Source of the DNA: CAZZCN01 sp964652975
GTDB taxonomy: Bacteria; Bacillota; Clostridia; Saccharofermentanales; UBA5734
Assembly (NCBI GenBank): GCA_964652975.1
Contig: CAZZCN010000007.1
Span: 3,492 to 67,491, forward strand
DNA: 64,000 bases
Direction of reading: 5' to 3'
In this document: in pieces, positions 55,238 to 64,000 of the stretch
Numbering within the stretch: position 1 is the first letter of the stretch
Layout of the letters: each line of letters opens with the position of its first letter
Program-made: the position numbers and the translations under genes
The notes under the pieces: generated by a model
What the model was told of the DNA's origin: nothing
What the model saw: only the letters and a program-made list of their open reading frames with translations
The model's database searches: none

Positions 55238-56239
55238 ATGAAAAAAATCTACAAGGACACCGAATGCATTACAAATGCATTAGATCAGAAGACAGTTGCG
55301 ATTATCGGTTACGGTAGTCAGGGCCACGCCCATGCCTTGAACCTAAAAGACAGTGGATTAAAGGTCATAGTTGGATTGTATGAAGGCAGCAAATCCACCA
55401 AGAAAGCACAGGATGCCGGACTCACAGTCGTTACACCGGACGAAGCCACAAGGCTTGCAGACCTTATAATGATTCTTATACCGGACGAGAAGCAGCACGA
55501 CCTTTATGTAAAAGACATACTGCCGAATCTCACAGCAGGCAAAACACTTGCTTTTGCACACGGATTCAACATTCATTATAAGAGAATTGCACCTTCATCT
55601 GATATAAATGTTATCATGGTTGCACCTAAAGGTCCGGGACACACTGTCAGAAGCCAGTATAAAATTGGAAGAGGCGTTCCTGCATTGTTTGCAATAGAAC
55701 AGGATGCCACAGGTAATGCGCAGGATATAGCATTTGCATATGCCCATGGTATTGGATGCTCACGTGGTGGATTACTTCAGACAACATTCAAAGAAGAGAC
55801 CGAGACTGACCTTTTCGGTGAGCAGGCGGTTCTTTGCGGCGGTGTTTCAGAACTCATGAAAGTCGGATTTGAAGTTCTTGTCGAAGCAGGTTATGACCCC
55901 GAAAATGCATATTACGAGTGTGTCCATGAGATGAAGCTGATTGTTGATCTTATCGCACAGGGTGGTTTGAGTCTTATGAGATATTCCGTCAGTGATACTG
56001 CTGAATATGGAGATTATTGTATCGGCCGTAGAATTATCACAGATGATACCAAGATAGAAATGAAAAAGATTTTGAGAGAAATCCAGGAAGGCAAATTTGC
56101 CAGAGACTGGATTCTTGAGAATCAATCAGGACGCGCGAATTTCTATGCCCGTCGCAGACTTGAATCCGAGCATCTTGTTGAGGTTATTGGCAAGGAAGTA
56201 CGTTCTATGATGAGCTGGAACGGCGAAATCGAAGTCTAG
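55238..56239 (+). CDS. ilvC: Ketol-acid reductoisomerase
   Basis: 333 residues from ATG 55238 (AGGAGG 8 bases before; an upstream in-frame start at 55208 has none). Rossmann segment GYGSQGHAHALNLKDSG, APKGPGHTVR, and metal-binding EETETDLFGEQ and CVHEMKLIVDL are intact, class I type. It converts acetolactate to dihydroxy-isovalerate with NAD(P)H and Mg2+. Located 70 bp after ilvN. Confidence 0.97.
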   Translation: MKKIYKDTECITNALDQKTVAIIGYGSQGHAHALNLKDSGLKVIVGLYEGSKSTKKAQDAGLTVVTPDEATRLADLIMILIPDEKQHDLYVKDILPNLTAGKTLAFAHGFNIHYKRIAPSSDINVIMVAPKGPGHTVRSQYKIGRGVPALFAIEQDATGNAQDIAFAYAHGIGCSRGGLLQTTFKEETETDLFGEQAVLCGGVSELMKVGFEVLVEAGYDPENAYYECVHEMKLIVDLIAQGGLSLMRYSVSDTAEYGDYCIGRRIITDDTKIEMKKILREIQEGKFARDWILENQSGRANFYARRRLESEHLVEVIGKEVRSMMSWNGEIEV

Positions 56240-56260
56240 TTAACACTCTAAAGTAAAGAT

Positions 56261-56299
56261 AAAAACCTGGAAGTTCAAAAAAGAATTTCCAGGTTTTTT
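56261..56299 (+). terminator. Terminator of ilvNC
   Basis: AAAAACCTGGAA ... TTCCAGGTTTTTTG: a stem of about 12 bp ending in a T-run, 21 bases after the ilvC stop. Confidence 0.9.
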
Positions 56300-56336
56300 G
56301 TTTGCTGTTAATTTTGTGGATACACTAGATTATAAT

Positions 56337-56450
56337 ATATAGCAAACTTATTTATGTTATATGGTTAAAAATGCGAAAAAATAGTTTGCCGAATGCGTTT
56401 TGGTAGCAATTATATTATACAAATTATTTCAAAACGCTATATTTACTCCT
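56337..56450. repeat. Dispersed ~115-bp element, copy E2
   Basis: Begins TATAGCAAACTTATTTATG and contains GCCGAATGCGTTTTGGTA, TTATACAA and TTTCAAAACGCTATATTTA. It lies between the convergent ilvC and ilvB 3' ends, so it is not tied to a promoter. It is closest to E1 in the right part and to E3 in the left part. Confidence 0.6.
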
Positions 56451-56617
56451 GATCATTCCAAAGGTAACCATTCTTATGATTATGTTTACTGCCAGTCTAT
56501 TCAGTAGGATATAATCGCATGATACGGTTTACTCCTAGTCTATTCAGTAGAATATAATCGCATGATACGATTCACTGCTAGTCTTCCCAGGGGTACATCA
56601 TTTCATGATTTTGTTTT
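56446..56617 (-). repeat. Four tandem 43-bp units including the ilvB stop
   Basis: Units start at 56446, 56489, 56532 and 56575, exactly 43 bp apart. The last contains the ilvB stop codon and final codons (KQNHEMMYPWED). The two middle units are nearly identical (AGTCTATTCAGTAGRATATA core). The first unit, read on the minus strand, would give KHNHKNGYLWND, clearly like the ilvB end. The array is thus made of decayed copies of the gene's 3' end. Confidence 0.75.
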
Positions 56618-58278
56618 CCGGGTGGTATCATTGGATATACATTTTCGTTACCTTGGATCATACAGTGTACAACATAAGGACCTTTTGTCTCGTAAGCTGC
56701 TTTTATTGCACTTTTAAGTTCACTTGTATTCTTAACGCGACAGGACTTTATTCCATAAGCATGGGCGATCTGTACGAAATCCGGATTGTTATCCATGGTG
56801 GTCTCACAATAGTGCTTGTCAAAAAATAATTCCTGCCACTGCCTTACCATTCCCAAACAAGCATTGTCAATTATAAAAACTTTGACGTTTGATTGTAGCT
56901 TATGCATTAACCCCAGTTCCTGAATTGTCATCTGAAAACCACCATCTCCTGCAAACAGAATAACTTCTCTGTCCGGGCAGGCTGTTGCAGCGCCTATAGC
57001 AGCCGGTAGTCCGAAACCCATTGTCCCCAATCCACCTGATGTCAGAAAAGATCTGGGGGATTCTACAGGAAAATGCTGTGCAGTAAACATCTGATGTTGT
57101 CCGACATCAGTTACTACAATCGGGTTTTTACCCTTAAGTGATTGCGCTGCTGCGTGTACTACGAATTGAGGAGTAAGTACGTCATTGTCAATGTACATCT
57201 GCTGCTTGATGGAATTGTACTTTTCTTGTTTTTGAGTTAGTACGGCAAACCATTCACCCCATTTTGCATTGCTGTCAATAACAGGCATGTTATCTAGCAT
57301 GCTTCTGAAAAAATTACATGCGTCCTCTTCTATTGCCATGGTAGGTGTCACAAGCTTGCCAAGCTCAGCTGGGTCTAAATCAACATGGATTATTGTACGT
57401 TTCTTTTTATTATAGTTTGTCGGATCTCCAATTACACGGTCACTGAAACGCATACCAACTGCCAGTATCAAATCGCATTTGCCGAGTGCTATGTTGGCTT
57501 GAGGCGATCCGTGCATCCCTACCATTCCAAGGCATTTAGGATTCGCTTCAGATAAAGCCCCTTTGCCCATTAATGTATGAGCTACAGGCAAATTTGTCTT
57601 GTCGATAAATTCTTTAAGCAGCTCCGGCGCGCCTTTAGATATTACAACTCCACCTCCGACCAATACAAGTGGATTGACTGATTTAAGTATTGCTTCATAA
57701 ACTTGAGGTATAAGAGAGTCGGTTATTACTTTCTCTGGTCTGTGACGGTGATAACCTGCGTTTTTCGCTGTTTCGGGTTCTATTTGGGCTATTAATATAT
57801 CCTTGGGGACATTTACCAGAACTGGTCCTGGTCTTCCCTGTGTAGTTAAATTCCAAGCTTCTTCCAGTGTTGGAAGTAATTCCTCAGGTGACATTACAAG
57901 GTAATTATATTTGGTAACAGGCTGTGTAATCCCGTTAATGTCCGCTTCCTGAAAAGCATCACTTCCTATTGACGCGCGAGCTACTGCACCTGTAATAGCA
58001 AGAACAGGAACTGAATCGAGATATGCATCGGCGAGTCCTGTTACAAGATTTGTTGCTCCAGGCCCGGAAGTTGCAATCATGACACCCACTTGACCAGTAG
58101 ACTTTGCATATCCCTCTGCGGCATGTGCTGCTCCCTGTTCGTGTCTGGTTAAAACGTGTGGGAATTTTGCTTGATATATTGCTTCATATAAAACTATAAT
58201 CGGACCACCCGGATAACCGAATGCATTTTTTACATTTTTTGACTGTAAAAACGAAATAATTGCCTGTGCACCATTCAT
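56578..58278 (-). CDS. ilvB: Acetolactate synthase large (catalytic) subunit
   Basis: 566 residues. The N-terminal GYPGGPIIVLYEA, the catalytic Glu in LTRHEQGAAHAAEGYA, SGPGATNLVTG, and the thiamine-diphosphate motif GDGGFQMT...NNACLGMV (here IDNACLGMV) are complete. It condenses two pyruvates, or pyruvate with 2-oxobutyrate. It starts 4 bases after ilvD and is the last gene of the minus-strand leu/ilv unit. Confidence 0.96.
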   Translation of the reverse strand: MNGAQAIISFLQSKNVKNAFGYPGGPIIVLYEAIYQAKFPHVLTRHEQGAAHAAEGYAKSTGQVGVMIATSGPGATNLVTGLADAYLDSVPVLAITGAVARASIGSDAFQEADINGITQPVTKYNYLVMSPEELLPTLEEAWNLTTQGRPGPVLVNVPKDILIAQIEPETAKNAGYHRHRPEKVITDSLIPQVYEAILKSVNPLVLVGGGVVISKGAPELLKEFIDKTNLPVAHTLMGKGALSEANPKCLGMVGMHGSPQANIALGKCDLILAVGMRFSDRVIGDPTNYNKKKRTIIHVDLDPAELGKLVTPTMAIEEDACNFFRSMLDNMPVIDSNAKWGEWFAVLTQKQEKYNSIKQQMYIDNDVLTPQFVVHAAAQSLKGKNPIVVTDVGQHQMFTAQHFPVESPRSFLTSGGLGTMGFGLPAAIGAATACPDREVILFAGDGGFQMTIQELGLMHKLQSNVKVFIIDNACLGMVRQWQELFFDKHYCETTMDNNPDFVQIAHAYGIKSCRVKNTSELKSAIKAAYETKGPYVVHCMIQGNENVYPMIPPGKQNHEMMYPWED

Positions 58279-58282
58279 AATG

Positions 58283-60004
58283 TCATTCCTCCTGTCCTGT
58301 TACCATTATAGCACCTTCACTGGCCTTGCCAACTAGCATTGTATATTTTGCAAGAATGCCTGTCAGATTGCGGTCCGGGCATTTAACCATCTCTGACTTT
58401 CTGATTTCATCCTCACTTAACGGTACTAACTTGCCGTCACTATCTTTTTTTACTACATTTATTGACCTTTTAGGTATGTCAATCTCTATCAAATCGCCAT
58501 TTCTTATGTATGCCAGTGGCCCGCCAAGGGCTGCTTCAGGACATACATGACCTGTTGAAGAGCCTCTCGTTGCCCCGGAAAATCTACCATCAGTTATAAG
58601 TGCGACTGAATTGTCTAGCCCCATACCTGCAAGTGCACTTGTAGGAGTGAGCATTTCGCGCATTCCAGGGCCGCCTCTTGGTCCTTCAAACCTTATCACT
58701 ACTACGTCACCGGCGTGAATCTTGCCGGAGAATATAGCATCTGAAGCTTCATCTTCAGAATTATAAACCTTTGCAGGTCCTGTGTGCTTCAGCATCTCAG
58801 GTAGTACCGCACCTTTTTTTACTACGCAGCCCTCTGGCGCAAGATTGCCAAAAAGGACTGCCAGTCCTCCATCCTTGCCAACTGGATTGTTGTATGGCAT
58901 GATAACTCTACCATCAGCTCCTTTACTGGCTGTACTAGAGAACATAACCTCTGCATTCTGTAGTCTATCGGCAAAAGTGCCGTCAACACATTTAACTTCG
59001 GCATTTATCAATCCACCTTTGGAAAGCTCTGTCATAACTGCACTGATTCCGCCTGATTCATTTAAATCTGATATAAAATAGGGTCCTGCCGGATTAAGCT
59101 TGCAAAGCTGAGGGGTAGTGTCGCTAAGCAATGAAATTTCCTTTAAATCGATTCCCGCTTTTGCTTCACGAGAAATAGCAAGCATGTGAAGTACTGTATT
59201 GGTTGAACCACCAAGTGCCATATCAACTTTCATGGCATTGATGAAATTCTCTTTTTGCATAATATCACGCGCTTTTATGTCATTGCTGAATAATTCGACT
59301 ATTTTAAAACCTGTGTCCTTGGCCAGACGTATGCGTTCAGAATAAACGGCCGGTATCGTACCATTGCCAGGTAAAGCCATTCCAAGCGCTTCCGTAAGGC
59401 AGTTCATGGTATTGGCTGTATACATTCCTGAACAGCTGCCACATGTGGGGCAAGCTGACTTCTCGATGCATGTCAGGTCGTCATCGGACATCTTACCGTC
59501 AGCATGTTTGCCTACAGCTTCAAAAACATCGGAAAGACCTATGCCTTTATTATTATATTTTCCCGGAAGCATTGCTCCGCCACTTACAAAAATGCTGGGT
59601 ATATTAACCCTTGCGGCTGCCATCAGCATTCCCGGGACAACCTTGTCGCAATTCGGTATAAAAACCACTCCGTCAAAATTATGTGCGCGTAGCACTATTT
59701 CGCAGCTGTCTGCTATCCAGTCCCTGCTTACAAGGGAATATCTCATACCTTCGTGGTTCATGGCAAGTCCATCGCAAACCGCTATTGCAGGAAATTCAAA
59801 AGGCACTCCTCCAGCCATTCTTATACCGGATTTAACCGCATCGGTTATTGAGCGTAGATGAATGTGTCCCGGCACGATTTCATTGAACGAATTGACAACT
59901 GCAATAAATGGTCTTGTCATTTCGTCTTTTGTCAAACCCAGTGAATATAGTAGCGAGCGGTGTGGCGCTCTGCCTGATGATTTTTTGATTTTATCGCTTT
60001 GCAT
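58283..60004 (-). CDS. ilvD: Dihydroxy-acid dehydratase
   Basis: 573 residues from ATG 60004; GGAGG lies 6-7 bases upstream and a start 27 bases earlier would run through that box. The Fe-S Cys ligands in NCDKVVPGM and CPTCGSCSGMYTANTMNCL and the catalytic region GPRGGPGMREML...GRFSGATRG are intact. It makes the 2-oxo acids for valine and isoleucine. It lies 78 bp after leuB. Confidence 0.96.
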   Translation of the reverse strand: MQSDKIKKSSGRAPHRSLLYSLGLTKDEMTRPFIAVVNSFNEIVPGHIHLRSITDAVKSGIRMAGGVPFEFPAIAVCDGLAMNHEGMRYSLVSRDWIADSCEIVLRAHNFDGVVFIPNCDKVVPGMLMAAARVNIPSIFVSGGAMLPGKYNNKGIGLSDVFEAVGKHADGKMSDDDLTCIEKSACPTCGSCSGMYTANTMNCLTEALGMALPGNGTIPAVYSERIRLAKDTGFKIVELFSNDIKARDIMQKENFINAMKVDMALGGSTNTVLHMLAISREAKAGIDLKEISLLSDTTPQLCKLNPAGPYFISDLNESGGISAVMTELSKGGLINAEVKCVDGTFADRLQNAEVMFSSTASKGADGRVIMPYNNPVGKDGGLAVLFGNLAPEGCVVKKGAVLPEMLKHTGPAKVYNSEDEASDAIFSGKIHAGDVVVIRFEGPRGGPGMREMLTPTSALAGMGLDNSVALITDGRFSGATRGSSTGHVCPEAALGGPLAYIRNGDLIEIDIPKRSINVVKKDSDGKLVPLSEDEIRKSEMVKCPDRNLTGILAKYTMLVGKASEGAIMVTGQEE

Positions 60005-60082
60005 TTTTCGTCCTCCTTTTAGAGTTATCAATCAGTTAGGATGCAAAATATTGTGAGATGCTAATTATAATTAATGAAATGT

Positions 60083-61186
60083 TTATGAAGTCATCACTGC
60101 ATCTGCTACCAGTCTGCTCATTTCCTTTGTACCGACTATCTTGACATCCGATGTGTTACTGCTGTCAGTGTAGCTGATGTCAGCTGTGCGGTATCCCTTT
60201 TCGAGGACACTTGCAACCGCTTTCTCTATAACTGCTGCTTCTTGTTCAAGACTCAGTGACATTCGGAGCATCATGGCAACTGAAAGGATTGTAGCCAATG
60301 GATTTGCCTTGTCCTGACCTGCTATATCTGGTGCTGATCCATGGATGGGCTCGTACATTCCCGGCGCACCCTTTTTGCCCAGTGATGCCGATGGAAGCAT
60401 TCCTATAGATCCGGTAATCATTGCCGCTTCATCTGAGAGTATGTCACCGAACATGTTGGTCGTTACAACAACGTCAAAATCATATGGACGCTTTATCAAC
60501 TGCATTGATGCATTGTCAACATACATATGATCCAAGGTCACTTCCGGGTAATCCTTGGAAACTTCTATCACAATCTCACGCCAGAGCCTGGAGCTTTCGA
60601 GCACATTAGCTTTATCAACACTTGTAACGCGCTTGTCTCTTTTCATGGCTATTTCAAAAGCAGTTATTGCGATTCTTCGAACTTCCATTTCACTGTAGCA
60701 TTCGGTATCATATGCCTCCATACCTCCAGGTCCTTCGCGACGTCCACGGTCACCAAAATACATACCGCCTGTAAGTTCCCTTACAAAGCATATATCTATG
60801 CCTTTCTCTGCTGTCTGTGGATGTAACGGACACGCACTTGCGAGTGCAGGGTATAGGATTGCAGGCCTTATATTTGCATAAAGGCCAAGTTCTGACCTTA
60901 GACCGAGCAAAGCTCTTTCGGGACGGCCATCCCCCGGCAGAGTGTCCCATTTAGGTCCACCAACAGCACCAAGGAGCACACCGTCGCTGTTCTTGCATGC
61001 AGCAACTGTAGAAGCCGGGAGGGGACTTCCGGTAACATCGATTGCAATACCTCCGGCAAGCAATTCATCATAGACAAATTCATGTCCGAACCTATTGACA
61101 ATGCAATCCAGAATATTTCTTGCGGCATTTGTCACTTCAGGCCCTATTCCATCTCCCGGTATTACTGCAATCTTAAATTTACCCAT
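60083..61186 (-). CDS. leuB: 3-isopropylmalate dehydrogenase
   Basis: 367 residues. Start MGKFKIAVIPGDGIGPEV after GGAGG. Substrate-binding Arg segments (RPERALLGLRSELGLYANIRP), VRELTGGMYFG and the metal-binding NMFGDILSDEAAMITGSIGMLPSAS are intact. It oxidatively decarboxylates 3-isopropylmalate for leucine and, with the CimA route, erythro-3-methylmalate to 2-oxobutyrate. A 196-bp gap without a clear feature separates it from leuD. Confidence 0.96.
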   Translation of the reverse strand: MGKFKIAVIPGDGIGPEVTNAARNILDCIVNRFGHEFVYDELLAGGIAIDVTGSPLPASTVAACKNSDGVLLGAVGGPKWDTLPGDGRPERALLGLRSELGLYANIRPAILYPALASACPLHPQTAEKGIDICFVRELTGGMYFGDRGRREGPGGMEAYDTECYSEMEVRRIAITAFEIAMKRDKRVTSVDKANVLESSRLWREIVIEVSKDYPEVTLDHMYVDNASMQLIKRPYDFDVVVTTNMFGDILSDEAAMITGSIGMLPSASLGKKGAPGMYEPIHGSAPDIAGQDKANPLATILSVAMMLRMSLSLEQEAAVIEKAVASVLEKGYRTADISYTDSSNTSDVKIVGTKEMSRLVADAVMTS

Positions 61187-61382
61187 TGTCTTATTCCTCC
61201 AATTATTTTGTATTTATGTAGAGCAGTGATTATTATTTTTTAGTTGTTTGCTCAGCGCATTGGCTTGTATAAATCCGAATAGTGATTTATTTAGCACATT
61301 TATTTTCAAAAATTACTGACTCGTTAGTTGCCATATTCCTGCTTATTGCTAATAATTTTCATATTTGTATATAGCTTAAAAT

Positions 61383-61880
61383 CTACTTGCAGACTATTTT
61401 GTCTGCGCTATATCCCAAAAGTCCGTCTTTTTCTATTATTTTCTTAATGAAATCAGGAAAAGGAAGCGCCTTCCAGGATTCGCCGGTTGTAATATTTCGA
61501 ATCTCTCCTGTATCAAAGTCTACCTCAATCCTATCTCCGGCCTTTATACCTTCACTCGCTTGCGCAGACTCCATGATAGGTAACCCGATATTGATTGAAT
61601 TGCGATAAAATATTCTTGCAAATGACGGGGCTATGACACAAGAAATCCCGCTTGCCTTGATGGCTACCGGCGCATGTTCCCTTGATGAACCGCAACCGAA
61701 GTTGGGTCCTGCTACGATAATATCACCATCGGATACATTATTGACAAAATCAGCGTCAATGTCCTCCATGCAGTGTAATGCCAGTTCCTTTGGGTCCGAC
61801 TGGTTAAGGTATCTAGCAGGTATGATAACATCTGTATCGACATTTGCGCCGTATTTAAATACTTTTCCTGTAACTTTCAT
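61383..61880 (-). CDS. leuD: 3-isopropylmalate/citramalate dehydratase small subunit
   Basis: 165 residues from ATG 61880 (AAGGAG 8 bases before; a start at 61904 has no box). VDTDVIIPARYLN and GPNFGCGSSREHAPVA are the swivel-domain signatures. The short length fits the archaeal/clostridial LeuD type that often accepts both isopropylmalate and citramalate. Pairs with LeuC. Confidence 0.95.
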   Translation of the reverse strand: MKVTGKVFKYGANVDTDVIIPARYLNQSDPKELALHCMEDIDADFVNNVSDGDIIVAGPNFGCGSSREHAPVAIKASGISCVIAPSFARIFYRNSINIGLPIMESAQASEGIKAGDRIEVDFDTGEIRNITTGESWKALPFPDFIKKIIEKDGLLGYSADKIVCK

Positions 61881-61954
61881 GATTCTATCTCCTTTTATTG
61901 TCATGTTACGTATATACTATGCTTATATTTATGCTTCTTATTCAGTTCTGCTTC

Positions 61955-63235
61955 TTAAACATCCTCAGGCCTGCAAATATAACCGGTTATTGCTGAAGCA
62001 GCCGCTATGGCAGGGGATGCAAGATAGACTTCAGAATCTACATGTCCCATTCTGCCGACAAAGTTTCTGTTGGTTGTGCTGACACATTTCTCACCAGCTG
62101 CAAGAATTCCCATATGTCCTCCAAGACAAGGTCCGCATGTAGGAGCGCTTACAACGGCTCCCGCTTCTACAAATATTTCGAGGAGACCTTCCCTCAACGA
62201 CTGTAGATAGACTTTCTGTGAACCCGGCAGGATTATACAGCGGATTCCTTTTGCAACAGACTTGCCTTTTAATATATTTGCAGCAACTCTCATGTCACTT
62301 ACTCTTCCGTTCGTGCACGATCCGATGACAGCCTGGTCGATAAAGACCTTGTCGAATGTCCCCACAACTTTTGCATTTTCGGGTAAATGAGGAAATGACA
62401 CGGTATAATCAATTTCTGACAAGTCTATTTCTATTGTTCTCTTGTAAAATGCATCCTTGTCAGCTTCAAAAACCTCGTATGCTCCTGCTTCATACCTTTT
62501 AGGTGCAAAGTGCTTTATATACTCTATTGTCTTCTCGTCAACCGGGAAAATTCCGTTTTTTGCTCCTGCCTCGATAGCCATGTTAGCAATAGTAAATCTG
62601 TCATCCATAGTAAGGGTAGATACGCCTTCACCTTGGAATTCCATGGATTCGTAAAGTGCGCCGTCAACACCTATCATGCCGATAATATGCAGTATCAGGT
62701 CTTTGCCTGTTATTCCTGGCTTGAATTTATTCTTGAGCAAAAACTTGATGGCTGCAGGTACTTTGAACCATGTCTGCCCTGTTGCCATTGCACATGCCAT
62801 ATCAGTACTTCCTACTCCGGTTGCAAATGCGCCAAGGGCACCGTAAGTGCATGTGTGAGAATCGGCTCCGATAATTACGTCGCCAGGAAGTGTAAGTCCG
62901 TTTTCGGGTAGAATAACGTGCTCTACTCCCATTCCAGGCTCGCCTTGTTCGAAATAATTGACTATTCCATGTTCTTTCGCGAATTCCCTGATGGTCTTGC
63001 ACTGTTCGGCTGACTTGATATCCTTGTTGGGTGTGAAGTGGTCAGGGACAATTGCAATTTTGTTCTTGTCAAATACTCCGCATGCACAGGTCTTATTAAA
63101 CTCCTTGACTGCGGGTGGCGTTGTTATGTCGTTTCCGAGTACAAGGTCCAGCTTTGCCTCTATTAGCTGTCCCTCTACTACATTGTCTAATCCGGCATGC
63201 TTGGCCAGAATTTTTTGTGTCATTGTCATTCCCAT
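61955..63235 (-). CDS. leuC: 3-isopropylmalate/citramalate dehydratase large subunit
   Basis: 426 residues, the shorter LeuC/homoaconitase type rather than the ~470-residue E. coli type. The 4Fe-4S ligands lie in IGSCTNGR and APTCGPCLGGHMG; GADSHTCTYGALGAFATGVG is the aconitase signature. Two further Met codons directly follow the start. Located 31 bp after cimA. Confidence 0.96.
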   Translation of the reverse strand: MGMTMTQKILAKHAGLDNVVEGQLIEAKLDLVLGNDITTPPAVKEFNKTCACGVFDKNKIAIVPDHFTPNKDIKSAEQCKTIREFAKEHGIVNYFEQGEPGMGVEHVILPENGLTLPGDVIIGADSHTCTYGALGAFATGVGSTDMACAMATGQTWFKVPAAIKFLLKNKFKPGITGKDLILHIIGMIGVDGALYESMEFQGEGVSTLTMDDRFTIANMAIEAGAKNGIFPVDEKTIEYIKHFAPKRYEAGAYEVFEADKDAFYKRTIEIDLSEIDYTVSFPHLPENAKVVGTFDKVFIDQAVIGSCTNGRVSDMRVAANILKGKSVAKGIRCIILPGSQKVYLQSLREGLLEIFVEAGAVVSAPTCGPCLGGHMGILAAGEKCVSTTNRNFVGRMGHVDSEVYLASPAIAAASAITGYICRPEDV

Positions 63236-63266
63236 AATGGTATCCCTTTCTGTGTCAAAAAATGCT

Positions 63267-64000
63267 TTATTTTTCGGTTTTGATCTGTGATTTCATAAGT
63301 TTGTATTCCAGTGAGTCAACCAGTGCTATCCAGGATGCTTCCAGAATATCTGTTGATACTCCGATTGTACTCCATATCTCCTTGCCGTCTGTGGTTTCTA
63401 TAAGGACGCGAACCTGTGATGCCGTTGCATGTGTATCAAGTACTCTGACCTTATAGTCAGTAAGTCTGATCTGGCTGATCTCAGGATAAAAGACTTCCAG
63501 TGCCTTTCTAAGTGCTCTGTCCATGGCATTAACAGGTCCGTCTCCTTCGCTTGCTGTAACTTCGCTTATATTCTCAACGCTGATTTTAATAAAAGCAGAT
63601 GCGCTGAATTCGCCGGTCCAGGGAAGTTCACCGGATATTCTCATTTTCTCGAGAGAGAAAAACGGATTGTATAATCCCAGTTCTTTACAAATCAAGAGCT
63701 CCTGCGATGCTTCAGCCCCTTCAAAATGGTACCCCTTATGCTCAAGATCCTTAAGTTTAGCAAGGACTTTGATTACTTCAGGCGCATTTTTGTCGATTGT
63801 CGGTGCATATTTTGCCATTGCGTCTATAACCGCACTTCTTCCTGATATCTCAGACATCAGGAATCTCCTGGCGTTGCCGACCATCTCAGGTGAGACATGT
63901 TCGAATGTGGATGGATTCTTCTTGACTCCATCAACATGCATGCCTGCTTTATGTGAAAATGCAGAAACACCAATATATGGCTCCTGGCCTGTCAATGTTA
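63267..64000 (-). CDS. cimA: Citramalate synthase, C-terminal part (cut by right edge)
   Basis: The last ~244 residues are visible and the frame is open to the edge. SAFSHKAGMHVDGVKKNPSTFEHV, VGNARRFLMSEISGRS and the regulatory-domain end WSTIGVSTDILEASWIALVDSLEYKL are typical of CimA rather than LeuA. It condenses pyruvate and acetyl-CoA to (R)-citramalate, the first step to isoleucine without threonine deaminase, and is normally inhibited by isoleucine through this C-terminal domain. First visible gene of the leuCDB-ilvDB unit. Confidence 0.92.
   Translation of the reverse strand, partial: TLTGQEPYIGVSAFSHKAGMHVDGVKKNPSTFEHVSPEMVGNARRFLMSEISGRSAVIDAMAKYAPTIDKNAPEVIKVLAKLKDLEHKGYHFEGAEASQELLICKELGLYNPFFSLEKMRISGELPWTGEFSASAFIKISVENISEVTASEGDGPVNAMDRALRKALEVFYPEISQIRLTDYKVRVLDTHATASQVRVLIETTDGKEIWSTIGVSTDILEASWIALVDSLEYKLMKSQIKTEK

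Noticed and set aside
61187..61382. T-box or leader attenuator between leuD and leuB
   Set aside because: No T-box sequence, and no clear terminator/antiterminator pair or run of Leu/Ile codons.

Overview
The window looks like the chromosome of an AT-rich, anaerobic, Gram-positive Clostridia member of the Ruminiclostridium/Acetivibrio type. The signs are a dockerin-like C-terminus on a secreted protein, lipobox lipoproteins, a YesM/YesN two-component pair with LplB/YtcP-type sugar permeases, a B12-dependent class II ribonucleotide reductase, GTP-dependent PEP carboxykinase, citramalate synthase and the aspartate-semialdehyde route to spermidine. I cannot name the species.

About 1-34500 is one large accessory region, all on the minus strand, that appears to serve uptake and breakdown of a complex sugar. 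(i) A unit starting at 9684 encodes a 1383-residue lipoprotein built of repeated modules, a smaller module lipoprotein, a GH36-like lipoprotein, a solute-binding lipoprotein and a further module protein cut by the left edge. (ii) 9853-16917 holds a predicted propeller/F5-8C protein without a signal peptide, two UroD-fold proteins with methyltransferase-like Zn motifs, a PfkB sugar kinase and a deoC broken by an in-frame TAG. (iii) 17012-19213 is a dockerin-like surface protein with the same modules. (iv) A long unit starting at 31819 encodes a metallo-beta-lactamase-fold hydrolase, a GH36 alpha-galactosidase-like enzyme, a mutarotase-like protein, two ABC permeases, YesM/YesN, a DUF4432 protein and a zinc alcohol dehydrogenase. 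(v) 32229-34279 encodes SDR, cupin and SDR proteins. Units (i), (iv) and (v) each start behind a promoter of identical, unusual geometry, which suggests a regulon, perhaps controlled by the local YesN.

About 34600-54500 is mostly housekeeping: tRNA-Pro(GGG), an MFS transporter, rpsO-pnp, a polyamine set (carboxynorspermidine dehydrogenase, nspC) ending in a GGDEF/HD-GYP protein, nrdJ, dtd, mntP, pckG, rsmA and a small P-loop protein. Its intergenic spaces are rich in structure. There is a two-unit, eight-hairpin array between nrdJ and dtd, a copied tRNA 3' end with paired terminators, a degenerate second copy of the mntP tail, and a 43-bp tandem array overlapping the ilvB stop. A ~115-bp element also occurs three times in the window.

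About 54600-64000 makes branched-chain amino acids. ilvN-ilvC run on the plus strand and converge with cimA-leuC-leuD-leuB-ilvD-ilvB on the minus strand. CimA, LeuCD and LeuB can supply 2-oxobutyrate from pyruvate and acetyl-CoA, and the same LeuB/LeuCD also serve leucine synthesis. cimA is cut by the right edge.
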